A model generated the notes under the pieces. That model ran no database searches, was not told the DNA's origin, and worked only from the letters and a program-made list of their open reading frames with translations. Below, piece after piece: positions 10,101 to 16,863 of a DNA stretch of 16,863 nt. Source of the DNA: Asterionellopsis glacialis (Eukaryota > Bacillariophyta > Plagiogrammaphyceae > Rhaphoneidales > Asterionellopsidaceae); the NCBI GenBank assembly GCA_014885115.2, contig WKLE02002928.1, positions 1 through 16,863 on the forward strand. Reading direction: 5' to 3'. Both the position numbers and the translations under genes were made by a program. Position 1 is the stretch's first letter. Each line of letters opens with the position of its first letter.

Positions 10101-12408
10101 CTTGTCCTCCAGGAACTACGTCCGGGAGCTCCAATTCCTTCAGAAGAACAGTTCTTGCCTCAGCAAAAGTTTTCTCGCAGAATTCCTTGCCGATTATAAA
10201 CTCTGCGGTTTTGGGGGTCATAATAGTGGTAGGTGCCATGCCACCGAATGCAAAGTTGCAGGCTTCTACAACGAACTTCGAGTTGTTCATACATAATCGA
10301 ATCCACATTCCTGAGGTGACAATACTGATATCATCTTCTCTCCGGCGAGCTTGCTTGAAAGGGAAAGCATACTCAAAGACTTCTTTCAAAATGGGTACCT
10401 CAATCTTTTCTACAATCTCTGTTGGCTTCAAGTTCACAGTTCTGTACTTCAAGAAGAATTCTGAGACAGGCATTTTTCTTCTCACGATTTCTTTCGTTTC
10501 TGAAATTGACGACAAGACCAAAGCTGCATTCATACTTGCAAGCATTGGATTCATATCGGAAATTGGACTTGCAGTGACGAGGTTACCACCAAGGCAAGCT
10601 ACATTTCGAATTTGTGTTGAAGCGAACCAACGAAGCATATTATGCATAGGTTCGACAGTCCTAGCGAGATTCGGTTGGTTTGCCAAGTCATGACACGTAT
10701 GTTGGATAGTACTCAAGGAGGTGCAAGATCCTATTTCCAACTGAGTTGATGTCACACTGAAAGAGAATAAAGGATCAATCGACTCGGATGGAAAAATCAA
10801 GCGTGGGTAGACCGCGTTCTTGAATTGGGTTTCTGTTTGAAAAACAAAAAGTGGCCTCAATCTGAATGTAAGATTCATGTCGCACTGCACGTAGAAGGAT
10901 AATTAGATTGAAATGAAACTTACCGATTCCGACCTCCGTATTTCCAACTACAATCTTACATCCAGCTCCACCGGTACCGTTGAACTCTTGTAAAAGATCC
11001 AACATCTCTTCCAATGTTGAAGGCTTAAACCAAGTACTCGGGGCCTGATAATCAGTACCATTAGCAACCACTAAAGGCTTGGAAAGTTCACTGTTTTCCT
11101 TCGAGTCTACAAAACGAAGGCATTCGGGGAACATCTCGTTTGGTTGATTTAACCAAGTAGATTTATTACTTATCAAAGTCTCCGTGTACTGCTTCATTTT
11201 GTCCTCTGACGATGAGCAACAGATATTTTCTTGCTTTTTCGTAGCTCCATCATCTGCCTCTTCTTTCGCTTTGTCGTCTACGTTGCATTCCATCTCACAT
11301 TCATCCCTTTCGGGACATTCCCGGCAAGGAGTACCACAAGGACCTGTCACTGGATCATCGCACAAAGAACGGGCCGCATCCCAACTGTCAAATCGATAAT
11401 GTATACAAGAGTTGAAAAGTTAGTTTTATTAAAATTTGAAAAGAAGTCATAACTTGAACACAGCTTCTTACATTGGACGGTAGCCAGTGCAACGGCACAA
11501 ATTTCCGTCGAGGTGTTCCTCTAGGTACGAAGAAGTTGGATTGTTTGCAAAAAGTGCATACAACGAGACAATGATACCGGGAGTGCAGAATCCTGAAAAT
11601 CAATAACAAACAAGAAAAACTTTTCTTGTCAGTTTTTAAGTATAAAGGTGGACCAAAAACTTTAAATACACTGCATATGTAGAAATGATTGATCGCGTAC
11701 CACACTGTGACCCATGCATGTCTACCATAGCCTGTTGAATTGGATGTAAACTATCGCCTTTCACCTTCCCAACTCCTTCTACGGTGGTTACGTGACAGCC
11801 ATCTGCAGCAAGTGCAGGCATGAGACAAGCGTTCACTGCATAGTGCCTATAAATTTGAAGTAATTATTTGCAGTGTGAGTTTTATACAAATTTGATAGTC
11901 AAACATGTGGATCGAAAAACAGACTTACTTGATTTCTTGACCTGTTCCCTTCGATATCATAACAGTGCATGCACCACATCCACCTTCGGCACACCCCAAC
12001 TTAGATCCCTTCAAAAGCATTACATCGCGAAGAAATGAAAGAAGTGTCTGGTTCGGACGCGCTTTGGAAGCCAAACGGTGAGGGACACGTTCACCATTCA
12101 CAAAGAGAATAGGCACGGTCCGATAACCTATAAAACGAACAGAAAAATTAACAAGAAATGAGACACTCGTTTTTTGGTTTTTTGAACATACGATTCTTCA
12201 CTCCAACGGAAACGTGCTACGGCCACATACCTTTCTTTTCAAAGGAAGCAATCAAATTGACATCTTCATTCTCATACGCTAGGACGTTTGTTAGGTTGGG
12301 TGGCATCGTCGAAGGACCTTCTTTGCAAAATCGAAGATAATCACGAAGCTCCGTAGAAAATTGCAAGATATTTCGATCTTCTATTGGTTCCATCAGAAGT
12401 TTAAGCAT
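7169..12408 (-). CDS. XDH: Xanthine dehydrogenase (molybdo-flavoenzyme), eight exons
   Basis: Oxidises hypoxanthine to xanthine and xanthine to urate in purine breakdown, passing electrons from the molybdenum cofactor through two 2Fe-2S clusters to FAD and NAD+. Exons in transcript order: 12408-12231, 12127-11929, 11846-11701, 11592-11472, 11384-10924, 10832-8725, 8635-8606, 8515-7169, in frame, about 1529 residues (animal and plant enzymes are about 1330-1360). Visible: ferredoxin-type cluster [10 protein letters not shown] with Cys 105, 110, 113 and 133; second cluster Cys 174, 177, 207 and 209 ([16 protein letters not shown]); FAD motif [12 protein letters not shown] (about 441-452); substrate region [15 protein letters not shown]; molybdenum-site GGFGGKETR with Glu965, TAFRGFG with Arg1078, [17 protein letters not shown], and GEPPFFL with the catalytic-type Glu1457. 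Extra length comes from about 64 N-terminal residues and a Cys-rich linker after the second cluster. No peroxisomal C-terminal signal is seen. The dehydrogenase rather than oxidase form cannot be proven from sequence. Confidence 0.95.
8516..8605 (-). other. XDH intron 7 (90 bp, phase 0)
   Basis: Minus-strand donor GGT/GTAAGT and acceptor TACAG/GGA. It separates the 30-nt exon from the last exon; removing it joins AFRGFG to GPQG, the order found in the XDH family. Confidence 0.9.
8606..8635 (-). other. XDH: 30-nt micro-exon of XDH carrying the active-site Arg loop
   Basis: Ten codons, [10 protein letters not shown], flanked by CTCAG on the upstream side and GTAAGT on the downstream side, both in phase 0. 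The Arg corresponds to Arg880 of bovine XDH, which helps bind the purine substrate. Skipping the exon would keep the frame but delete this loop. Confidence 0.9.
8636..8724 (-). other. XDH intron 6 (89 bp, phase 0)
   Basis: Minus-strand donor CAA/GTACGTG and acceptor CTCAG/CCC. It joins GNVCKTVQ to the micro-exon. Confidence 0.88.
10833..10923 (-). other. XDH intron 5 (91 bp, phase 1)
   Basis: Donor ATCG/GTAAGT, acceptor CAAACAG/AA. Splicing gives [14 protein letters not shown], matching the conserved VGNTE-GIE region at the start of the FAD domain. Both flanking frames read on through the intron, which would mislead a simple ORF caller. Confidence 0.9.
11385..11471 (-). other. XDH intron 4 (87 bp, phase 2)
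   Basis: Donor CCAAT/GTAAGA and acceptor TTGACAG/T. Splicing yields [16 protein letters not shown]. Confidence 0.88.
11593..11700 (-). other. XDH intron 3 (108 bp, phase 1)
   Basis: Donor TGTG/GTACGC and acceptor TTTTCAG/GA. Splicing reconstitutes the second iron-sulfur motif HGSQC/GFCTPG. Confidence 0.9.
11847..11928 (-). other. XDH intron 2 (82 bp, phase 2)
   Basis: Donor ATCAA/GTAAGT and acceptor TTTATAG/G. Splicing yields [13 protein letters not shown], which carries the fourth Cys of the first cluster. Confidence 0.9.
12128..12230 (-). other. XDH intron 1 (103 bp, phase 1)
   Basis: Donor AAAG/GTATGT and acceptor TTTTATAG/GT. It links a 59-codon first exon without known homology to the start of the ferredoxin-like domain ([14 protein letters not shown]). 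The frame after the acceptor has no ATG before the first cluster, only a GTG at 12116, which supports an upstream coding exon. Confidence 0.8.
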
Positions 12409-12637
12409 GAAGTTTGTACCTGGTACCCGCAGGTAAGACCTACCTGGTAGAGTCTCTAGAGGACCTACCAGGTACAGGTACTATTAACTATCACCCGCAG
12501 ATACCTACTAATATCACCTTTAAGTACCTGGTACACGGGCACATATGGAGTACCAGGTACCTGTACCAGGTACAGGAACTTAGGACAGGCTGGTACCAGG
12601 TACACAGGTATGTATGACTAGACTAATGAGTACCAGG
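12409..12637. repeat. GTACCTGGTA / TACCAGGTAC repeat cluster upstream of XDH
   Basis: About 220 bp packed with a near-palindromic word, TACCTGGTA, and its complement TACCAGGTA, often overlapping as GGTACC. Copies occur near 12417, 12446, 12476, 12525, 12550, 12564 and 12592-12601, with several more variants. The cluster begins about eight bases upstream of the XDH start codon, so it would form the XDH 5' UTR or core promoter. It could form extensive hairpins. Open frames inside it are built from repeat codons and are not called as genes. Confidence 0.8.
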
Positions 12638-14220
12638 GGGTATTGTTCTCGAGAACAACGTTAATTCTCGTGCGTAGAGTAGTCAGCGAAAAAAAGTGTT
12701 TCCTAACTCTAACCCTCTGGAGGGCGGGAAAGAGAACAGAACTGACGTGGAGATTCGGATAAAAAGAGAAATTAATTTGGTAATATTACATCAAGTTCTA
12801 CATCATTGGTTGATGGATAAAGATTTCACCAACCATATCTGAATGTACACCACCAGGCAACCTCTATGTTTTCAAGGAAAGTACAAACTTTGAAGGATGG
12901 ACCTAGTTACCCTGTCTAAACTAAAGAGGGTTTTTTGGCCCCCTCCTGTCCATGCTTTGGAATGTTGAGGCCCCTGGATGATTAGGTGCCAAATGTGGTA
13001 CATATGTTATGAAAACAAAACCTAGATAAACTAGTTTTGTTTCTATCACTACCCCTGTATTTTCTCTTTTCATAATGTTGTTTCATTCTTCTTGTTTATG
13101 TGTTATTCTATAAAAATTGTGACAAAGAAAAGCTCAACTGTGCCCGATAGTCAAAGGACTAATTCTCACCTCTGTTACAAACCATTTATATAAACTAAGT
13201 AACTCTGGTCAGCATTCAACTAAATGGGCAAGTACAGGTATGGACAAGAGTATTGTCTCTTTGCTAGTAATAGTAGATTTAGACTCCCAATAATTCTCAA
13301 AGAAGATTTATCAGCTTTGCTAAAAAGGTCCCCATCTAAATTGTGGTTAACAATTTTTTAGCAGCAACACCTTATCCACTCATATCAGCCATCTTGCAGG
13401 AAATTTTTTTTTGTGCAAAAGCCTTGTCCAATTGTATGATTGGTTTTTGGTAGCTGTTTGTGGAAACCACCCATCCTAAAAAAATTAAACAAAATACTAG
13501 ATTACAACAGCAGAGCATTTAGTTTGTTTGGTTTTTTGTGTGTATTTTGTGATCAGACATGCACAGCGTCAAAAAGACAAGAACCTTAACGAAAAGCTCA
13601 ATAATATAATCCATTGCAATGATATTGACCACACGCAGCACTCTATGGAGTACAGGATCTGTTTGTGGACATGGATGATGATAGTAGTAGTGGTGCTGAT
13701 TACTTTAACAGTGGATTGTTGATTCTCATTACATCCTTATTGTTATTAAACCTTTCTTCCCTGTTCCCTCTCTCTTTCTCTTTTTCTTGTTTCCCTTTTT
13801 TCTTGTATTTCAACCCTTGTTCAAGCATCAAACTCACTTTGCTTGCAAAAAAAAACTTGCATCCACAAACATAAAAAAAATTACCACCAAAAAAGCAATA
13901 GCAGGTAATGCAGATTGCTTTACTCCTACACTGTACTGAGTCCTACTGAAGAATGCTGCTTTATTGTATGTTTCAAGTAAAAACTGTGATCTACATGGCG
14001 TGGAGATACATACTTGTTGAGACATAATGAGGAACAACAAACAATGCAGTCAATGGTGTGGAGTTCCCTGTTGAAGTTTTTTTACTGTAGGACTCCAGAG
14101 GTTCTAGTGCAAGTACTGACTTCCACCAGTCCACGAATTCTCCATATTCCAGATCCAGTCTTGTCAAATTCCAGATCCAGTCTTGTTTACAGACTCGAAT
14201 AGAGACTGGAATGATTTTAA
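12638..14220. other. AT-rich gene-poor region with possible decayed coding sequence
   Basis: No intact gene. A 45-codon ATG frame at 13224-13361 (MGKYRYGQEYCLFASNSRF...) has a fairly protein-like composition but is preceded directly by a stop. A plus-strand stretch at about 12850-13000 reads as peptide-like pieces broken by stops. A strong pyrimidine tract runs at about 13750-13810, followed by A-rich runs at 13849-13895. Near 14145-14185 the sequence TTCCAGATCCAGTCTTGT is repeated in close tandem. Decay of a mobile element or old gene is possible, but no family was recognised and no terminal repeats were found. Confidence 0.4.
14148..14186. repeat. Short direct repeat (TTCCAGATCCAGTCTTGT)
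   Basis: Two copies, identical over 18 bases, lie close together at about 14148-14165 and 14169-14186. This is probably a local duplication; no function is apparent. Confidence 0.6.
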
Positions 14221-14229
14221 AGTTAGTCC

Positions 14230-14434
14230 TAACAGGTACTTGTACAACGTACCTGTACCTGTACAGGTAGTCTAGCGTCCTACCTGTGAGAACTGAGTGA
14301 ACAATCAGAAAGTCCTACAATACCACTACTAGAGGTACCAGTACGATCGTTACGGTACGTAAAAATCAAGGCGAAAAAGACACCCATCAACACAAAACTC
14401 AACTCTATGTACCAGGTACCAGGTACCGGTACAT
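14230..14434. repeat. Second block of GTACC-rich repeat
   Basis: Contains GTACCTGTACCTGTACAGGTA-like words at about 14250-14270, GGTACCAGTAC near 14333, and overlapping ACCAGGTACCAGGTACCGGT near 14410-14430. It has the same word family as the block upstream of XDH. It is interrupted by non-repeat sequence that contains part of a doubtful minus-strand ORF. Confidence 0.65.
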
Positions 14435-14501
14435 AGGTCGAAAAGTTCTCGAAAAGGATACCTTCTCTATGATGCTGTGCTGATTGACACGATTGTGACA
14501 T
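14280..14501 (-). CDS. Doubtful small membrane protein ORF (73 aa)
   Basis: An ATG-initiated frame with one strongly hydrophobic segment (IELSFVLMGVFFALIF, about residues 32-47) followed by a basic stretch, which would give a single-span membrane topology. Just before the helix, residues of the YVPVPGTWY type are encoded by the GTACC repeat, and a second repeat word encodes TGTS downstream. No homolog is recognised. The overlap with repeat sequence and the short length make a chance frame at least as likely as a gene. Confidence 0.2.
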   Translation of the reverse strand: MSQSCQSAQHHREGILFENFSTYVPVPGTWYIELSFVLMGVFFALIFTYRNDRTGTSSSGIVGLSDCSLSSHR

Positions 14502-14696
14502 TTTGACAACTTTCCCGCCGTGTCATTGGCAACCGTAGAAATCTACTAAAAATCTACCTGATTTGAGTGTGTGTCGATCGAGTTGAAGAGTGGAGATATC
14601 GAGCCTGCCAATCCAAGAACCCGGAAAAAGATTCAACTTTTCGTCGTTAGCCAATCATTTTCCAAGTTGCCATGAAATTTGCATTAAATAGTACTG

Positions 14697-14761
14697 GTCG
14701 AACCCGTACCTGGTACGGGTACAATGTATCTGCGTAAAAGGTACCTTTAGTACCAGTACTT
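14697..14761. repeat. Third block of GTACC-rich repeat
   Basis: Contains GTACCTGGTACGGGTAC near 14706 and GGTACCTTTAGTACCAGTAC near 14740, of the same family as the blocks at 12409 and 14230. It lies about 200 bp upstream of the start of the 14962 gene, so it may fall in that gene's promoter region. Confidence 0.65.
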
Positions 14762-14961
14762 GACGTGCAGCAAAGGAATTTGTAATTATGGTACAAATAC
14801 TCGAAATAATCGCTTTGTTGAATCAGGCTCTCTTGAAGACACACGTGTTGTTTTGCTCGCTTTTGCTCCTCCAAGTAGAGGTCCTACAACCTCTCATATC
14901 GCGGCAACAGCATTTTTTGTGTTGTGACACGTGGTTGTTCTGTGAAAGCCGATATCTCAAG

Positions 14962-15579
14962 ATGGCTTTCGATCAACCACTTGAAGCTGATCGTGTCGAC
15001 GATCTGAATCTATTTTCGTTCCTGGTTCGCGCCCCTGTTGTTGGTACGTTAATGTGGATTCTAGGAGGCAATGAGGCAAAGAAACGTGAGGAAGAAGAGA
15101 AATTAAAGGAAGAGCTCTTTGGTGAGGTTGAAACTGAGGGATCTTCGTCTTCTTTGGTATCTTCTTCTGAAAATCTTCGCCGCAGCGCGTTGCACCAATC
15201 TGCACAACTGAAACGATTTGATGAAATCAAAAAGGGTAAGAAATTGCCCCCACGCCTCTTAGGGTCGGATATTAGCGACTTTGGAGACTGTGCTATTGCA
15301 GAAGAAGAGGCAGATCGATCACTCCAACAGCAAGCAACCAACAGAGACAGACAGAGTAGCATACCTAACTTGAAGCGATCACGAAAAATGAGTTGGTCAG
15401 ACGAAACTGGCCACGCTCTTGTAGAATACGTCGATGAGGTAAGCATTGCTCGTTTTGCCATTCACGCTGTTGGATCCTCTTATGTCTTGGATCTTGTTTT
15501 CTGGAAGGAGCCAATCGTGTACAGAGCGTTGACAGAAAAGACACCGGAATTTTGGATCCTTGTTGCGATATTCGGTTGA
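14962..15579 (+). CDS. Small uncharacterised Ser/charged-rich protein with hydrophobic N-terminal segment
   Basis: Predicted 205 residues from the ATG at 14962 (context AAGATGG). The frame is open upstream to 14788, but that extension looks like translated spacer. Residues 17-36 (LFSFLVRAPVVGTLMWILGG) are hydrophobic and could be a membrane anchor or amphipathic helix, followed by a Lys/Glu-rich helical stretch (about 39-55). A Ser-rich middle comes next, then a motif KMSWSDETGHALVEYVDE at about 142-159. This SWSDE...L.E...DE arrangement resembles a short motif in many diatom proteins of unknown role (recollection, not searched). A good splice donor (GAG/GTAAGC) sits exactly after the DE at 15439. 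The last 46 residues may therefore be intron read-through, with the true C-terminus further right; no convincing acceptor was found. Confidence 0.6.
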   Translation: MAFDQPLEADRVDDLNLFSFLVRAPVVGTLMWILGGNEAKKREEEEKLKEELFGEVETEGSSSSLVSSSENLRRSALHQSAQLKRFDEIKKGKKLPPRLLGSDISDFGDCAIAEEEADRSLQQQATNRDRQSSIPNLKRSRKMSWSDETGHALVEYVDEVSIARFAIHAVGSSYVLDLVFWKEPIVYRALTEKTPEFWILVAIFG

Positions 15580-16207
15580 TTGTTGCATCCATTGTCTCCT
15601 CGTCGTGAACTTGATAGTTTGGATGAATTCTGTTTGTCTGTGTATTGTTGTTTGTTCTGAGTTCGAGTAGAGAATTTGCGCCATGTGGAACAGTTCTGCG
15701 TATTTCCGATGTGGTTTGAACGACGGAATCCATTTTTCAGGTTTGGGAGACGATGGTGAGCGTACTTTTTACGAGTTATCTGGATTTTGTTCCTCCGTGA
15801 CGTCATTGATGTTTAAGTCGATTATTTACGTCAGCCAACGTAAAATTGACATCATGATGCAAACAACTTGACTGTTTCTTTTTTACATTATTTGGTGTAC
15901 GATAAGTACTTTCCATACTTGTAGACAACGTCGATCGCGCAAATGCGCCCTTTAGTTGAGAGTGGAAGTCAACGCGTCACTGGTTATTAGTTCTTGGTGT
16001 CAAAAACTATGATGGGTTCGCCACAAGAAAATTATTATTTGGTTTTTTTTTCCTCGTTTCCGACGGAACTGTCTTCATCCATCACATTGTATTGCCACTC
16101 GATCAAGGAGTTGGACAATGCAATCGTGAACCGCACATCATAACTATTCCATCTCATATCATCGATCTTTTCCTCACGAAATTATTATTTGTATCTACTT
16201 CTTGACC
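15580..16207. other. Intergenic region upstream of the myristoylated protein gene
   Basis: No supportable gene. It probably holds the 3' end of the 14962 gene and the promoter and 5' UTR of the 16208 gene. An acceptor-like TTTTTCAG at about 15741 could end a long intron from the 15439 donor, but the joined frame stops after 19 codons. The right half contains TGACGT-type elements, listed separately. Confidence 0.5.
15798..15979. promoter_or_regulatory. Cluster of TGACGT/ACGTCA/GCGTCA elements
   Basis: Seen: palindrome TGACGTCA at 15798-15805, TACGTCA at 15827-15833, TGACATCA at 15848-15855 and GCGTCA (TGACGC on the other strand) at 15974-15979. TGACGT, ACGTCA and TGACGC are the core words of the CO2/cAMP-responsive elements described for a Phaeodactylum carbonic anhydrase promoter, bound by bZIP factors. 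The cluster lies about 230-410 bp upstream of the 16208 start codon. Regulation of that gene is inference. Confidence 0.35.
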
Positions 16208-16699
16208 ATGGGAAATGAACAGAGTATGAAGAGAGAACCCTCGTCAGCGTCATCCCTGGTTACGAACGTTGCTTCTTCACATGCGAAGCCCATCAAATCT
16301 GCAATGAAACGATCGCATTCGGTTCGTGAAGGTCCGTCCAGAGACTCATCGGGTAATTCAGGATTAGTTCCAAAAGGTTTCGGAGGAGCGCCACAAGGTG
16401 GTTTAGTTGTACCAACGCGACCTTTTGGTGATGAGACTAATTGTGCATATACAAGCCCAGAGTGGGGTTGGTATGCAAATCTAACCCCCCCAACACCCGA
16501 AATGTATGCTAGCAGCAGATCTTTAAAGAATCACGAAAAAGCTACATCAAGAAACGATGTTGCATCAACAAGCACAATACTATTACAACAACAGCAGCAG
16601 CAGCAACGTACCACGCCACATCCATCACCTCTCTCTAACCCCGCCTTTCACAAAGGTGGTCGGTCTAATTGTGCACACTGGCCGAGTGTCCCATTGTAG
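16208..16699 (+). CDS. Small Ser/Pro-rich protein with predicted N-myristoylation signal
   Basis: Predicted 163 residues, ATG at 16208 in strong context (GACCATGGG). The N-terminus MGNEQSMK fits the N-myristoylation pattern (Gly2, small residue 3, Ser6), so membrane tethering through a lipid is likely. No membrane span is present. The protein is largely disordered: Ser/Arg-rich (about 8-55, including KPIKSAMKRSHS, a possible phosphorylation or docking site), then a more ordered-looking stretch with PKGFGGAPQGGLVVPTRPFG and SPEWGWYANLTPPTPEMY (about 56-102). A run of eight residues, LQQQQQQQ, follows, coded by CAA/CAG, before a Pro/Ser-rich tail. No enzyme motif is visible. It is likely a lineage-specific signalling or scaffold-type protein; function unknown. 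It could be related in style to the neighbouring 14962 product but shares no clear domain. Confidence 0.7.
   Translation: MGNEQSMKREPSSASSLVTNVASSHAKPIKSAMKRSHSVREGPSRDSSGNSGLVPKGFGGAPQGGLVVPTRPFGDETNCAYTSPEWGWYANLTPPTPEMYASSRSLKNHEKATSRNDVASTSTILLQQQQQQQRTTPHPSPLSNPAFHKGGRSNCAHWPSVPL
16585..16606 (+). repeat. CAA/CAG microsatellite encoding polyglutamine
   Basis: Seven consecutive Gln codons of mixed CAA/CAG type lie inside the 16208 gene. Such tracts vary in length between alleles. Confidence 0.75.
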
Positions 16700-16767
16700 A
16701 AAGTCGATCCGCAACAACAGAAGTCCGTTGTCGGTTCGATGCTACCTACCAAATCTATTGCTAATGT

Positions 16768-16804
16768 CCTGTAACTTTATAGCTAACTTACCTGTAACTT
16801 ATAG
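16768..16804. repeat. Short direct repeat (CCTGTAACTT-ATAGC)
   Basis: Two near-identical copies of 15-16 bp, at 16768-16783 and 16790-16804, differ by one T and are separated by a few bases. They lie in the presumed 3' UTR of the 16208 gene. No known function. Confidence 0.55.
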
Positions 16805-16863
16805 CACAACTGTACTGTGTAAACACAAAGCCTTACCATCTTTTTTTTTCAAAGGGGGGGGGG

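Noticed and set aside
12414..12617. Plus-strand open frame of about 67 codons rich in Tyr, Leu and Val
   Set aside because: It is composed almost entirely of the GTACCTGGTA repeat, which lacks stops in this frame; there is no independent sign of coding.
13528..13874. Overlapping plus-strand open frames with hydrophobic ends
   Set aside because: They are short, start with GTG or within low-complexity sequence, and are dominated by the pyrimidine tract and A runs.
14788..14961. 58-residue upstream extension of the 14962 protein
   Set aside because: Composition looks like translated spacer, and it starts just after a GTACC repeat block; the ATG at 14962 has a better context and starts a charged, cytosolic-like N-terminus.

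Overview
The window looks like nuclear DNA of a photosynthetic stramenopile, most likely a diatom. This rests on three things: short GT-AG introns (mostly 80-120 bp); a predicted preprotein with a signal peptide followed by an 'A-F' cleavage site, the plastid-import signal typical of diatoms; and genes packed on both strands with AT-rich spacers. No species is claimed. No rRNA, tRNA, CRISPR array or intact transposon was seen.

Layout. (1) 305-2554, minus: an intronless mitochondrial GUF1/LepA (EF4) translation GTPase. (2) 3051-4800, plus, divergent from GUF1: a two-exon gene for a plastid-targeted conserved protein of unknown function. (3) 5083-6599, minus: a weakly visible gene that only appears when short exons are spliced by hand. 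Most junctions keep the frame, but the family is not recognised and the 5' end is open. (4) 7169-12408, minus: an eight-exon xanthine dehydrogenase of about 1529 residues with all cofactor domains, including a 30-nt exon that carries the molybdenum-site arginine loop. (5) 12409-14961: a gene-poor stretch with blocks of a GTACCTGGTA-type repeat, decayed-looking sequence and one doubtful small membrane ORF. (6) 14962-15579, plus: a small Ser/charged-rich protein with a hydrophobic N-terminal segment. (7) 16208-16699, plus: a small Ser/Pro-rich protein with a predicted N-myristoylation start. The window ends in a T run and a G run, which looks like a contig edge.

The genes do not form one pathway. 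XDH belongs to purine catabolism (hypoxanthine and xanthine to urate), GUF1 to mitochondrial translation, and the 3051 gene to the plastid. The two right-hand proteins look regulatory or membrane-associated but cannot be assigned. The features most worth following up are the hidden spliced gene at 5083-6599, the dispersed GTACC-rich repeat that reaches within a few bases of the XDH start codon, the 30-nt XDH exon, and a cluster of TGACGT-type elements upstream of the myristoylated protein.
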